A stretch of DNA of 64,000 nucleotides from an uncultured Chitinophagaceae bacterium (GCA_937907395.1 CALCII010000009.1:62001-126000); one strand, 5' to 3'. Positions 17,673-26,861 are shown, counted from the stretch's first letter. Program-made: numbers and translations. Notes: a model not told the origin generated them from the sequence alone.

Positions 17673-18794
17673 CTATTTCCAGTTTGCCTGTGGCTTTTTA
17701 AATAATGTGTTGGCGAATAAAAGATAATAAAACCATTGCCAGATATCAAGTAACGGATAGATCCAGAACAAATCCTGTTCTTTCAGCTTGTTCATGGTGC
17801 GGTAGTACACAATCCCCTGCAACAGGAAACGGAAACCAAACACACAAAGCGGAATCCACCAGTTGAATAAAATCATAGCTGCAACCAGCAAAGGATAAAA
17901 CAGGAAATGAGAAAGTGAAAACAGACCCAATAAAAATTTATGAATGCTTTTATAATACTTGCTGGTGGTGTAGTGACGTGCTTTTTGTCCACGCCATGCA
18001 CTCCAGCTGCTCTTTGCTTTGGAGTAAGTGAATGCTTCTTCATCAACCATAATGGCAGTATTGGCTTTTGTGGCAACACGGTTAATGAATAAATCATCAT
18101 CGCCTCCGGGCAATTGATTGTGCATGGAAAATCCTTTGTTGCGAAAGAACAGTTCTTTCTTGTAAGCAAGATTTCTTCCCACACCCATATACGGGATGCC
18201 TGCCAATGCGTAAGAAAAATACTGAAGGGCAGAGAGAAAGGTTTCAAAACGAATGAGTTTGTTCAGCAGCCCCGGTTCTTTTGTATACGCTCCGTATCCC
18301 AACACAATTTCTTTTCCCGGTGCAAATGCATCCTGCATATGCTCAATCCATTGAGGAGAGGCGGGTACACAATCGGCATCTGTAAGTAACAGTAATTCAT
18401 ACTTTGCTTCTTTGATGCCTACAGATAAGGGGAATTTTTTTCCATGAATCAAACGGGCTTCCTGCTTTAATTCAATAGGACGAAGATTACGGAAAGGCTT
18501 AGAAATATATTCCAGTACATATTTACTATCGTCAAAGGAGTTGTCGTTAACAGCTACTACTTCAAACGTGGATTTGTATTCCTGTTGCAGCACTTGTGGC
18601 AGGTTTTCGGCCAGGTTCTGTGCTTCATCTCTTGCACAAATGATTACAGACACGGGATGTTGCTGAAGCGTTTCCCGGTTCTTTTTTTTATAAAATGCAA
18701 GGCGCATGAAAAACCAGAGCTGGTAAAATACCTGGACAGCTGCAATTACACAATAAGCTACAAATGCGATTTTGGGCCAATCAAAATGAATCAT
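17673..18794 (-). CDS. Membrane-associated family 2 glycosyltransferase
   Basis: The 373-residue inverting GT-A enzyme has an N-terminal membrane helix (about 6-30), nucleotide-sugar-binding PVSVIICARDEAQNLAENL, a DNN diphosphate-site region (VVAVNDNSFDDS), the DxD-like LTDADCVP (metal binding) and GGDDDLFINRVA (catalytic acidic residues). Two or more C-terminal membrane segments follow (FSLSHFLFYPLLVAAMILF and on). The donor and acceptor are unknown; cell-envelope glycan or lipid glycosylation is likely. The ATG at 18794 is chosen over a TTG 33 nt upstream, because a -7-like TATTTTCG ends 6 nt before the ATG. It is coupled to rsmG with no gap. Confidence 0.85.
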   Translation of the reverse strand: MIHFDWPKIAFVAYCVIAAVQVFYQLWFFMRLAFYKKKNRETLQQHPVSVIICARDEAQNLAENLPQVLQQEYKSTFEVVAVNDNSFDDSKYVLEYISKPFRNLRPIELKQEARLIHGKKFPLSVGIKEAKYELLLLTDADCVPASPQWIEHMQDAFAPGKEIVLGYGAYTKEPGLLNKLIRFETFLSALQYFSYALAGIPYMGVGRNLAYKKELFFRNKGFSMHNQLPGGDDDLFINRVATKANTAIMVDEEAFTYSKAKSSWSAWRGQKARHYTTSKYYKSIHKFLLGLFSLSHFLFYPLLVAAMILFNWWIPLCVFGFRFLLQGIVYYRTMNKLKEQDLFWIYPLLDIWQWFYYLLFANTLFKKPQANWK

Positions 18795-18800
18795 CGGCTG

Positions 18801-18808
18801 CGAAAATA
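18801..18808 (-). promoter_or_regulatory. -7-like element 6 nt before glycosyltransferase start
   Basis: TATTTTCG on the minus strand is a one-base variant of TAnnTTTG, followed by CAGCCG and the ATG at 18794. It is divergent from the tgt promoter. Confidence 0.4.
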
Positions 18809-18842
18809 TTGCATCCTTTGCAAACAAAGGGAATTGAATATT

Positions 18843-18850
18843 TACCTTTG
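18843..18850 (+). promoter_or_regulatory. -7 element 7 nt from the tgt start codon
   Basis: TACCTTTG is an exact TAnnTTTG match, followed by 7 nt and the tgt ATG. A TTTG lies 22 nt upstream (18817-18820), a slightly long spacing for a -33 element. Confidence 0.55.
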
Positions 18851-18857
18851 CCGGCTT

Positions 18858-19997
18858 ATGGCATCCTTACAATTTGATTTACAACACACAGATGTGGCTA
18901 CAAAAGCCCGGGCAGGAAAGATTACCACAGATCATGGCGTGATTGAAACCCCCATTTTTATGCCTGTTGGTACAGTGGGAAGTGTGAAATCACTCACTGT
19001 TCAACACCTGGAGGAAGAAGTGAAAGCACAGATCATCCTTGGGAATACCTATCATTTGTACCTGCGCCCCGGAACAGATGTATTGGAACAAGCTGGAGGT
19101 TTGCACCGCTTTAATGGCTGGAAGCATCCTATTCTTACAGATAGTGGTGGCTACCAGGTGTTCTCATTGGCAGGAAACCGTAAAATCAAAGAAGAAGGAG
19201 TAGTGTTTCAAAGCCATATTGATGGCAGCAAACACTTGTTCACTCCGGAGTCTGTAATGGACATACAACGTAGTATTGGGGCCGATATCATTATGGCATT
19301 TGATGAATGTCCGCCTTACCCCAGCGATTACAATTATGCCCGCAAATCGATGGAAATGACCCATCGCTGGCTGGATCGTTGCATTGAACGTTTGGCAAAT
19401 ACACCGGATAAATACGGCTACACACAAAACCTGTTTCCGATTGTGCAGGGGGGTACGTATAAAGACCTGCGAACAGCCTCTTCTCAGTTTGTTGCATCGA
19501 AAAATCTAACCGGTTGTGCTATTGGTGGCTTAAGCGTGGGAGAGCCCGAAGAAATGATGTATGAGTTCACCGCACTTTGTTGTGATGAATTACCGCAAAA
19601 CAAACCCCGTTACCTCATGGGCGTTGGTACACCGTGGAATATCCTTGAAGGAATTGCATTGGGCGTGGATATGTTTGACTGTGTAATGCCCACCCGTAAT
19701 GGCCGTAATGCCATGTTGTTTACCAGTAAAGGTGTGATCAATATTGATAATAAGAAATGGGAGAAAGATTTCAACCCCTTAGATGAGGGTATCGACTGCC
19801 AAATCAGCAACTATTACAGCAAAGCTTATCTGCGTCATCTCATCAAAGCCAAGGAAATCACAGGTCTTACCATTGCAAGTGTTCACAACCTTGCATTTTA
19901 CCTGTGGCTGGTGAAAGAAGCCCGCAAGCACATTCTGGATGGATCGTTCAATAGCTGGAAAAATGAGATGGTGGAAGTATTGAAAACAAGGTTATAA
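18858..19997 (+). CDS. tgt: Queuine/preQ1 tRNA-ribosyltransferase (tRNA-guanine transglycosylase)
   Basis: Tgt swaps guanine-34 for preQ1 in tRNAs with GUN anticodons. The ATG at 18858 gives 379 residues beginning MASLQFDLQHTD, the normal family start; the frame is open 273 nt further upstream but that extension runs through the divergent promoter region. Asp95 (LTDSGGYQ) and the Asp271/Asp274 motif (GVDMFDCVMPTRNG) form the active site. The zinc motif CxCxxC is reduced: the positions read Ile312, Cys314 and Ser317, with His344 kept (SVHNL), so zinc is probably not bound in the usual way. The adjacent lptG-like gene follows after 46 nt with its own -7-like element. Confidence 0.93.
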   Translation: MASLQFDLQHTDVATKARAGKITTDHGVIETPIFMPVGTVGSVKSLTVQHLEEEVKAQIILGNTYHLYLRPGTDVLEQAGGLHRFNGWKHPILTDSGGYQVFSLAGNRKIKEEGVVFQSHIDGSKHLFTPESVMDIQRSIGADIIMAFDECPPYPSDYNYARKSMEMTHRWLDRCIERLANTPDKYGYTQNLFPIVQGGTYKDLRTASSQFVASKNLTGCAIGGLSVGEPEEMMYEFTALCCDELPQNKPRYLMGVGTPWNILEGIALGVDMFDCVMPTRNGRNAMLFTSKGVINIDNKKWEKDFNPLDEGIDCQISNYYSKAYLRHLIKAKEITGLTIASVHNLAFYLWLVKEARKHILDGSFNSWKNEMVEVLKTRL

Positions 19998-20028
19998 CCT
20001 TTAAACCTTTCGTTCACAATTTCTCCCT

Positions 20029-20036
20029 TTACTTTG
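20029..20036 (+). promoter_or_regulatory. -7-like element 7 nt from the lptG-like start codon
   Basis: TTACTTTG differs from TAnnTTTG at one base. A similar TTTACTTTG precedes the deoxynucleoside kinase gene. Seven bases separate it from the ATG at 20044. Confidence 0.4.
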
Positions 20037-20043
20037 CACAGGA

Positions 20044-21138
20044 ATGAAAATACTCGACCGCTATATTTTAGGCATCTTTCTCAAAACCTTCTTCTTTGCA
20101 TTATTGCTGTTTGCAATGATCACTGTGGCAGTGGATGCAAGTGAGAAAGCAGAAGACTTCATCAGGAGCGGGTTAAATACGAAAGAGATTTTTCTTCAGT
20201 ATTACATCGGATTCATTCCGCATATTATCAGTTTGCTCTTCCCTGTATTTGTACTGATAGCCGTTGTGTTCTTTACTTCCAAACTGGCGCTGCGCAGTGA
20301 AATGGTGGCCATGTTGAGTGTGGGAATGAGTTTACGCAGGATCCTTGTTCCTTACTGGATTGGTGGTATTTCACTGGCACTGTTGCTGGGCGTGTCTAAT
20401 CATTTCCTGGTGCCGGCTGCTAATAAAATCCGCACCGATTTTGAGCACCGCTATATTGATATGGGAAATATGCCCGCCAATAACAGCGGACAATACCTCA
20501 ATAACCTGCATTTCCGGATTGATTCATTTACGTATGCCGGTATGCGCAGTTATGATACCGCTGCCAAAACAGGGCAGGGCTTTTACCTGGAACGGATCAG
20601 AAACCACCAGGTGTTTTACAATCTCAGAAGTGAAACCATTTCGTGGGATACTGCCACAAAAGAATGGAAGCTGGATAATGTGATCGAAAGACGGATTGAT
20701 GGGATGAAAGAAGAGGTAAAACTTATGAAGAATTATTTTATTAAAATTGGCTACCGTCCGCTTGATATTTCGGAAGATGAGTACATGAAGGATAAGTTGA
20801 AAACACCTGCCCTAAGTAAGCTGATACGGCAGGAAGTTCGCCGGGGATCAGAAACAGTAACCACACTTCAGTTCGAATATCATCGCCGGTTTACCTATGC
20901 GATATCTGTAATTGTGATGACATTAATTGCAGCCATCCTTGCTTCCCGCAAAATCAGAGGTGGAAGTGGATTTCACCTGGCACTGGCATTTATCATTGGT
21001 GTTACGTTTATTGTATTTGATAAATTCTCGATGGTATTTTCCACCAAGGGCAATCTTCCTCCCGTAATTGCAGCATGGTTACCCAATGTTGTATTCTCTT
21101 TTGTTGCTTATTGGCTGTATAAACGTTCTCCCAAGTGA
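20044..21138 (+). CDS. LptF/LptG family permease
   Basis: The 364-residue YjgP/YjgQ-type inner-membrane protein belongs to the lipopolysaccharide export ABC system (LptBFG). The N-terminus MKILDRYILGIFLKTFFFALLLF is the family's coupling helix plus TM1. TM2 (IGFIPHIISLLFPVFVLIAVVFF) and TM3 (VPYWIGGISLALLLGVSNHFLVP) follow, then a periplasmic beta-jellyroll domain (about 125-265), then three C-terminal helices (from YAISVIVMTLIAAILASRK onward). It could be either LptF or LptG; Bacteroidota proteins are commonly annotated as LptG. No ATPase is adjacent. Confidence 0.88.
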   Translation: MKILDRYILGIFLKTFFFALLLFAMITVAVDASEKAEDFIRSGLNTKEIFLQYYIGFIPHIISLLFPVFVLIAVVFFTSKLALRSEMVAMLSVGMSLRRILVPYWIGGISLALLLGVSNHFLVPAANKIRTDFEHRYIDMGNMPANNSGQYLNNLHFRIDSFTYAGMRSYDTAAKTGQGFYLERIRNHQVFYNLRSETISWDTATKEWKLDNVIERRIDGMKEEVKLMKNYFIKIGYRPLDISEDEYMKDKLKTPALSKLIRQEVRRGSETVTTLQFEYHRRFTYAISVIVMTLIAAILASRKIRGGSGFHLALAFIIGVTFIVFDKFSMVFSTKGNLPPVIAAWLPNVVFSFVAYWLYKRSPK

Positions 21139-21240
21139 TCTTTATCACACAATCGTTATGATTTTGTGAAAGCAAAAAGAAATCTCCTTATTTCTTCAAC
21201 ATTTTCCGCTCTGCGTATGTTTCTGAAACGGTTGTTTGGC

Positions 21241-21248
21241 TAACTTTG
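21241..21248 (+). promoter_or_regulatory. -7 element for citrate synthase gene
   Basis: TAACTTTG is an exact TAnnTTTG match, 33 nt before the ATG, in a 143-nt intergenic gap. No good -33 element is seen. Confidence 0.5.
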
Positions 21249-21281
21249 AACAACTTCTCACAATAAAATATCAGGCGTTTT

Positions 21282-22610
21282 ATGGGCATTTTGAAAGACA
21301 AGTTTAAGGCGAAGGCAGATGCTGCCAATGCAGAAATCAAGGAGTTGCTGAAACAGCATGGAAATAAAGTAATTGGTGAAGTAACCCTTTCCCAGATTTA
21401 CCAGGGTATGCGTGGTATAACGGGTTTGGTTACCGAAACTTCTTTACTGGATGCACAGGAAGGAATCCGTTTCCGTGGATTTTCGATCCCGGACTTGCAG
21501 GATAAATTACCGAAATCGCACAAGCATGGCGAACAACCTTTACCTGAAGGTTTGTTTTACCTGATGCTTACCGGTGATTTGCCTACACAGGAAGATGCCA
21601 ACTATATTACAGATATCTGGCAACGCCGCAGCCATGTGCCCAATCATGTGTTTGCAGCCATTGATGCGTTGCCGTTGAGCACCCATCCTATGACGATGTT
21701 TGTAGTGGGGGTGATGGCTTTACAAACCGAAAGTTATTTTCAGAAAAAATATGCAGAAGGAATCAGTAAGAAAGATTACTGGGAACCGGTATTTGATGAT
21801 GCAATGATTCTGCTGGCCCGTTTACCACGTATCGCTGCGTATATCTATCGCCGTAAGTATAAAAACAACGAACATATTCACCCGAATGGTTTGCTGGACT
21901 GGGGTGGCAACCTCGCCCACATGCTGGGTTATGATGATCATGGATTCATGGAGCTGATGCGCCTGTACATGACCATTCATGCCGATCATGAAGGAGGTAA
22001 TGTTTCGGCTCACACAACACATTTGGTTGGAAGTGCGTTAAGCGACCCTTACCTGGCTTATGCTGCCGGTATGAACGGATTGGCTGGCCCTTTACACGGA
22101 TTGGCCAACCAGGAAGTGATTAAGTGGATTTTTGAAATGCAGGAAGAACTGAAAACAAATACACCTTCCAAAGACCAGATTGCCGAGTATGTGAAAAAGA
22201 CCCTGAGTGAAGGGAAAGTGGTGCCGGGCTATGGTCATGCTGTACTGCGTAAAACAGATCCCCGTTTTACTGCACAAATGGAATTTGGTAAAAAACACAT
22301 GCCAGATGATAACCTGGTAAATACAGTTTGGAATATTTATGAAGTGGTTCCGCCCATTCTTCAATCAATGGGAAAAATTAAAAACCCCTGGCCCAATGTA
22401 GATGCACACAGCGGTGCCTTGCTGGTACATTACGGAATGGTGGAATATGAATACTATACTGTTTTGTTTGCCGTGAGTCGTGCATTAGGGGTAATGGCAA
22501 GCCTGTTATGGGACCGTGCATTAGGAATGCCACTGGAACGTCCGAAATCGGTAACAACAGAGCTGGTAAAACTCTGGTTAGATGGAAAAGATAATATCTG
22601 GGGCGATTAA
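21282..22610 (+). CDS. gltA: Citrate (Si)-synthase, eukaryotic (mitochondrial) type
   Basis: Citrate synthase condenses oxaloacetate and acetyl-CoA at the entry of the TCA cycle. The 442-residue protein does not resemble the E. coli hexameric type but the mitochondrial enzyme: the segments IHADHEGGNVSAHTTHLVG, AGPLHGLANQEV and VVPGYGHAVLRKTDPRF are nearly identical to those of animal and plant proteins. The catalytic residues are His272, His319 and Asp374. The N-terminal 30 or so residues (MGILKDKFKAKADAANAEI...) are charged and helical, and no targeting or signal peptide is expected. It is monocistronic with its own -7 element and terminator. Similar eukaryotic-type synthases are known in some Bacteroidota. 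Confidence 0.95.
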   Translation: MGILKDKFKAKADAANAEIKELLKQHGNKVIGEVTLSQIYQGMRGITGLVTETSLLDAQEGIRFRGFSIPDLQDKLPKSHKHGEQPLPEGLFYLMLTGDLPTQEDANYITDIWQRRSHVPNHVFAAIDALPLSTHPMTMFVVGVMALQTESYFQKKYAEGISKKDYWEPVFDDAMILLARLPRIAAYIYRRKYKNNEHIHPNGLLDWGGNLAHMLGYDDHGFMELMRLYMTIHADHEGGNVSAHTTHLVGSALSDPYLAYAAGMNGLAGPLHGLANQEVIKWIFEMQEELKTNTPSKDQIAEYVKKTLSEGKVVPGYGHAVLRKTDPRFTAQMEFGKKHMPDDNLVNTVWNIYEVVPPILQSMGKIKNPWPNVDAHSGALLVHYGMVEYEYYTVLFAVSRALGVMASLLWDRALGMPLERPKSVTTELVKLWLDGKDNIWGD

Positions 22611-22627
22611 TCAGCCGCATTAAAGAT

Positions 22628-22657
22628 AAAAGCCGCATTTACGAATGCGGCTTTTTT
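22628..22657. terminator. Terminator after citrate synthase gene, bidirectional
   Basis: A 12-bp stem (AAAAGCCGCATT/AATGCGGCTTTT) with a TACG loop lies between convergent stops at 22610 and 22678. Confidence 0.88.
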
Positions 22658-22677
22658 ATTGAATCTTACTTCTGTTA

Positions 22678-24879
22678 TTAAAGCGAACGTTTTAATCGCT
22701 GCACTGTTTTCCGCAGGTCCTCAAGTTCTTTTTGTTGTTGAATGATGAATGAGTTTTCAGAAAGCTTTCCGGTTACTACTTCCATTTCCTCATCATTACT
22801 GTATACCATTTTACGGAACGGATTGGTATAGTCTTTCGCTCTTGATTCGTATATGCCTTTTACCATCCATTCTTTAGTTGAAAGGTACTGGTCCAGCAAT
22901 TCTTTTAATGAAGCAGGTGTAAGTTGTTTAAAGCCCTGCAATTCTTTCAGCGATGCAAAAGCATGTTGCAGCTTATGAGTGCAATACAAATCACTTTCAT
23001 GTTTATAAAATGCATGTACAGCATCCCAGCCTTTTAACTTACCTGAAGTGATTTTAGAAATCAGTAAATCCAGGTTGTGCGTTGGGATTAATTGTCCGCC
23101 AACATTGCTCCATTCATTTCTTGCTGCACGTTTAGGCAGTGCTTCTTTCAACCCATCAAAGGATTTGATTTTTTTCGCTTCTATCAGTTTCAGAATTTCA
23201 CCTACGCCGTAAAAACGAATTAATTCTTTAAACAGATGATAGCTTTTTGGTACTTTCAGCAACACTACTTTTCGTTTGCTGTTTTCAAAACCATCAGCAA
23301 TGATTTCTAATTTATCTGCAACCGGATTTTTTGTCTCCAGCAGTTCTTTTCCTTTCTTCTTACAATCGTCGTCGGAGTATTTTTTCCCGGGATTGTTTTT
23401 TGCAAAGAAGGCTCTGCCGGTTAAAAGTTCCAGCAGCTGAAGTGAATCAAAGAGTTCGTTTACACTATCGGGTGCCAGGTAATCGTATTCAATCAATTGT
23501 GTTTTGTCCCTGCGTTTATCTCTGTCGATATATTTCCAGGCGTTGCGGGCAATGGCATACATGTTATACATAAACCAATAGCCGGGCATGATGAGCAGTT
23601 CATTTTTTGATTCATCATTTCCTACTAAAGAAAACGGAATCGGGATATTCATCTCTGCCGGATAATCGCCTTTCGCAAGTAATGTATAAGTCGCAAATTT
23701 TGAATTGTGTTTTACGCTTACGCAGAGTCCCGGCCAAAAACCACGGCCGGCAATCAGTTCGCCATCCGGGCTGCGGCTGTTGTGATTACTGCCTAATGTA
23801 GCGCCTGCAGCAATATTGCTTTGCCCCAGCACCAGTGCTGCACACAAGAAAGAATTGTTGTGATGTTGTTCATGTGCAGGGAAGATTAATGAGTTTAATA
23901 CTTCACAGCAGCTGATGGTGGCATTGTTGCCGAGGTAAGAATTAATAAGACGGGCACCATATTTCAATTGCGAATAGGATGCCATATAAAAGCGTACGGC
24001 TTTCACTCCGTAAAATACACGGCAACCTTCGCCTATAATTCCGTTCACCAGTTCACAACCTTCGCCAACCTGTGACGATGCATGAGCAGTGGAGTCGATG
24101 GTGAGATTCTTGAGTTTGTTGGCGCCCTTGAGATAAGCATCGGTACCAATCCATACATCTTTGATGATCTTACAACTTTTAATCACCGTTCTGTCGCCTA
24201 TTTTCCCATAGTAACCTCTCAGCTTATCAAATTTTAACTCAGTAAATTCTTTCAGTTTTTCCTGAAGTACTTCATTTTCCCTGTTGCGGCTCCAAATCCA
24301 TGCATCGCCGGGTAACATGCCATTGAAAGGAATTATTTTCCGTCCGCCGTTTTCGTTACACACTTCCAGCCAGATGCGTATGTTTTCATCCTCATTCACT
24401 TTCAAAACACCATTTCCGAATTTTGCATAGTTGGTGGTAACCATTTCGTTTACATTCGTAATGATTACTTCATTTCCAATGATGTAATGGGAAAGATATT
24501 GTACGTTTTCGATCACCACATTATCACCCAGGTCGCAACTGATAATGGTGCTGTTGTACAAGCCAACCTGCAGTTTTACTGAGTGAAATTCCAGGTAGCA
24601 GGTTTCCAGTTTGCCAATACGAACGAGGCCGAAGAATTTACAATTCTTAACCAGTTCCGGGTTGAACAATTCAGACACAAGAATATGATTCCAGTTATCG
24701 CTGGTATTCCTGTTGCGAACCAGTACTTCAATTTCAAGGGCAGTCAGTTTCCTGTAATGAATACCACTCCGGTTCTGTTTATTACGGAGATAATATTCAT
24801 CTTTCCCTTTTGGAATATAAGCAGCAGGGATAAACTGGTATCCAAGCTGCTCAATGGGGCTTTTGATAATGTGATTCAT
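22678..24879 (-). CDS. DUF4954 family protein (left-handed beta-helix)
   Basis: The 733-residue cytosolic protein matches a family widespread in Bacteroidota and spirochaetes with no established role. Residues about 80-330 carry hexapeptide-like repeats (short V/I-G-x-x-x turns such as CDLGDNVVIENVQYLSHYI, IGEGCRVFYGVKAVRF, LGQSNIAAGATLGSNHNS) typical of left-handed beta-helices in acyl- and nucleotidyl-sugar enzymes. The C-terminal 300 residues are helical and charged, ending in a coiled-coil-like segment. It lies 72 nt downstream of glmS on the same strand, suggesting a link with UDP-GlcNAc precursor metabolism (inference only). A 15-nt palindrome abuts the start codon. Confidence 0.85.
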   Translation of the reverse strand: MNHIIKSPIEQLGYQFIPAAYIPKGKDEYYLRNKQNRSGIHYRKLTALEIEVLVRNRNTSDNWNHILVSELFNPELVKNCKFFGLVRIGKLETCYLEFHSVKLQVGLYNSTIISCDLGDNVVIENVQYLSHYIIGNEVIITNVNEMVTTNYAKFGNGVLKVNEDENIRIWLEVCNENGGRKIIPFNGMLPGDAWIWSRNRENEVLQEKLKEFTELKFDKLRGYYGKIGDRTVIKSCKIIKDVWIGTDAYLKGANKLKNLTIDSTAHASSQVGEGCELVNGIIGEGCRVFYGVKAVRFYMASYSQLKYGARLINSYLGNNATISCCEVLNSLIFPAHEQHHNNSFLCAALVLGQSNIAAGATLGSNHNSRSPDGELIAGRGFWPGLCVSVKHNSKFATYTLLAKGDYPAEMNIPIPFSLVGNDESKNELLIMPGYWFMYNMYAIARNAWKYIDRDKRRDKTQLIEYDYLAPDSVNELFDSLQLLELLTGRAFFAKNNPGKKYSDDDCKKKGKELLETKNPVADKLEIIADGFENSKRKVVLLKVPKSYHLFKELIRFYGVGEILKLIEAKKIKSFDGLKEALPKRAARNEWSNVGGQLIPTHNLDLLISKITSGKLKGWDAVHAFYKHESDLYCTHKLQHAFASLKELQGFKQLTPASLKELLDQYLSTKEWMVKGIYESRAKDYTNPFRKMVYSNDEEMEVVTGKLSENSFIIQQQKELEDLRKTVQRLKRSL

Positions 24880-24894
24880 AAACCGTTACGGTTT
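24880..24894. repeat. Palindrome abutting the DUF4954 start codon
   Basis: AAACCGT, T, ACGGTTT form perfect 7-bp arms around one base, directly upstream of the ATG at 24879. The spacing is too tight for a hairpin, so a protein-binding site is more likely than an RNA structure. Confidence 0.4.
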
Positions 24895-24951
24895 GATAAG
24901 ATAGTATGGCAATATAAACCTTTTCAACCGGCAATGAATAACAGGAACGAA

Positions 24952-26787
24952 TTATTCAACTGTTACACTTTTCGCCAGGTTGCGGGGTTTATCCACGTCG
25001 TACCCTTTGGAAACACCTACATAGTAGGAGAGTAGCTGCAAGGGAATAACGCTGAGCATGGGAGCAATCACTTCATCTGCAGGAGGAATGGCAAACACAT
25101 CATTGCTCAAAGTTGGGCTGATGGTATCTCCTTCTGTAATAATAGAAATGACTCTTCCTTTGCGTGCTTTGATTTCCTGCATATTGCTCACTATTTTTTC
25201 ATGATAGGAGTCCTTTGTTGCTACAAATACAACGGGCAGGGTTTCAGTAACCAGGGCAATAGGGCCATGTTTCATTTCTGCTGCAGGATAACCTTCTGCA
25301 TGGATGTAAGAAATCTCTTTCAGTTTTAATGCTCCTTCGAGTGCTACAGGGAAATTGTAACCACGTCCAAGGAATAAAGCATCGGCCGAATCTTTATATT
25401 TTTCTGCAATAACTTTTATTTCGTCGGCATTTTTAAGAATGGCTGCTACTTTTTCAGGAACAGCTTCCAGTTCCACCAACAGGTTGTTGTAACGTTCTTC
25501 ACTGATTGTTCCTTTTTCTTTTGCCACTTTGAGAGCAACCATGGTTAACACGGCTAATTGCGCTGTAAATGCTTTGGTGGAAGCCACACCAATTTCCGGA
25601 CCGGCATGTGTATACGCACCTGCATGTGATGCACGGGCAATAGAACTTCCTACTGCGTTCACCACACCAAAAATAAAGGCGCCTTGTTCTTTCGCTTTTT
25701 CAATAGCAACAATGGTATCTGCTGTTTCACCACTTTGAGAAATGGCAATGATTACGTCGCCGGGATTTACAACCGGGTTGCGGTAACGGAATTCAGATGC
25801 ATATTCCACTTCCACAGGAATACGGCATAATTCTTCAATAATATATTCTGCCACCAATCCTGCATGCCAGCTGGTACCGCAGGCAATGATAAGAATGCGG
25901 GGGGCATTTTTAATTTGTTCAATGTTGTTCTGAACGCCAGCCATTGTGATGGTGCCTGCAGCTGCGTCTAAGCGTCCCCGTAAGCAGTCATGAATGGTGC
26001 TGGGTTGTTCATAAATTTCTTTGATCATGAAATGATTGTAACCGCCTTTTTCAATAGCGGCCAGTTCCATATCCAGCTTGGTGATATAGGGAGTTACTTT
26101 TTCGTTTCCGAGGTTTTTAAGAATCAGTTCATCGGGACGAACGATGGCCAGTTCGTAATCATTTACATACACTACTTCTTTCGTGTATTCAATGATAGGT
26201 GAGGCATCGCTGGCAAGAAAATGTTCACCCTTGCCAATTCCAATTACGAGCGGACTTCCCTTGCGGGCAGCAATGATGGTTTCAGGATCCTGTTCATCAA
26301 TCAGCAGGATGCAATAAGCACCCACCACCCGTTTCAGGGCAATGCGAACCGCTTCTTCCAAAGTGGAATTATTGTTTTGCTGAATATCGTCAATGAAGTT
26401 GAGTAATACTTCTGTATCAGTATCGCTTTTAAACGTATATCCTTTGCTTTCCAGGTCCTTTTTTAACAGGGCGTAGTTTTCAATGATGCCATTATGGATC
26501 ATAGCCAGCCGTCCACTGGCACTACGGTGAGGATGTGCGTTACGGTCGCTGGGTTCGCCATGTGTGGCCCAACGGGTATGTCCAATTCCAATATTGGCTT
26601 TCACGTCGGTGCCAATAAGGCTCTCTTCCAACTCGGCTACTTTCCCCTTTTTCTTATAAACATTGAGTTCTTTATTGAGCAGGGCAACGCCGGAACTGTC
26701 GTAACCACGGTATTCCAAACGCTTTAAACCTTTAAGGATGATAGGGTAAGCTTCCCTTGGTCCTGTGTAGCCAACAATTCCGCACAT
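24952..26787 (-). CDS. glmS: Glutamine--fructose-6-phosphate aminotransferase (isomerizing)
   Basis: GlmS makes glucosamine-6-phosphate from fructose-6-phosphate and glutamine, the first step to UDP-GlcNAc for peptidoglycan and LPS. The 611 residues have the class II glutaminase domain with catalytic Cys2 (MCGIVGYTG), GHTRWATHGEPS and NGIIEN. Two SIS domains follow: first CGTSWHAG and SQSGETADT, then GRGYNFPVALEGALKLKEISYIHAEG. The C-terminus PRNLAKSVTVE is the conserved tail that closes the ammonia channel. There is no sign of a glmS ribozyme in the short 5' region, which instead has a clear -33/-7 promoter. DUF4954 follows. Confidence 0.97.
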   Translation of the reverse strand: MCGIVGYTGPREAYPIILKGLKRLEYRGYDSSGVALLNKELNVYKKKGKVAELEESLIGTDVKANIGIGHTRWATHGEPSDRNAHPHRSASGRLAMIHNGIIENYALLKKDLESKGYTFKSDTDTEVLLNFIDDIQQNNNSTLEEAVRIALKRVVGAYCILLIDEQDPETIIAARKGSPLVIGIGKGEHFLASDASPIIEYTKEVVYVNDYELAIVRPDELILKNLGNEKVTPYITKLDMELAAIEKGGYNHFMIKEIYEQPSTIHDCLRGRLDAAAGTITMAGVQNNIEQIKNAPRILIIACGTSWHAGLVAEYIIEELCRIPVEVEYASEFRYRNPVVNPGDVIIAISQSGETADTIVAIEKAKEQGAFIFGVVNAVGSSIARASHAGAYTHAGPEIGVASTKAFTAQLAVLTMVALKVAKEKGTISEERYNNLLVELEAVPEKVAAILKNADEIKVIAEKYKDSADALFLGRGYNFPVALEGALKLKEISYIHAEGYPAAEMKHGPIALVTETLPVVFVATKDSYHEKIVSNMQEIKARKGRVISIITEGDTISPTLSNDVFAIPPADEVIAPMLSVIPLQLLSYYVGVSKGYDVDKPRNLAKSVTVE

Positions 26788-26810
26788 AATTTGATTGTTT
26801 TAAGAAGTTG

Positions 26811-26840
26811 CAAAAATAGGCAGTATTCTATGGATTACAA
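26811..26840 (-). promoter_or_regulatory. -33/-7 promoter of glmS
   Basis: On the minus strand TTG (26840-26838), a 19-nt spacer and TATTTTTG (26818-26811) form an exact Bacteroidota promoter, 23 nt before the glmS ATG. Confidence 0.7.
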
Positions 26841-26861
26841 GCAGTTAAAAACAGGGCGGTA

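Noticed and set aside
18585..18857. 91-residue N-terminal extension of tgt
   Set aside because: Contains no family homology, crosses the divergent glycosyltransferase promoter, and would place the -7 element inside the gene.
26788..26860. glmS ribozyme upstream of glmS
   Set aside because: The leader is only about 20 nt and no ribozyme core fits; a normal -33/-7 promoter is present.
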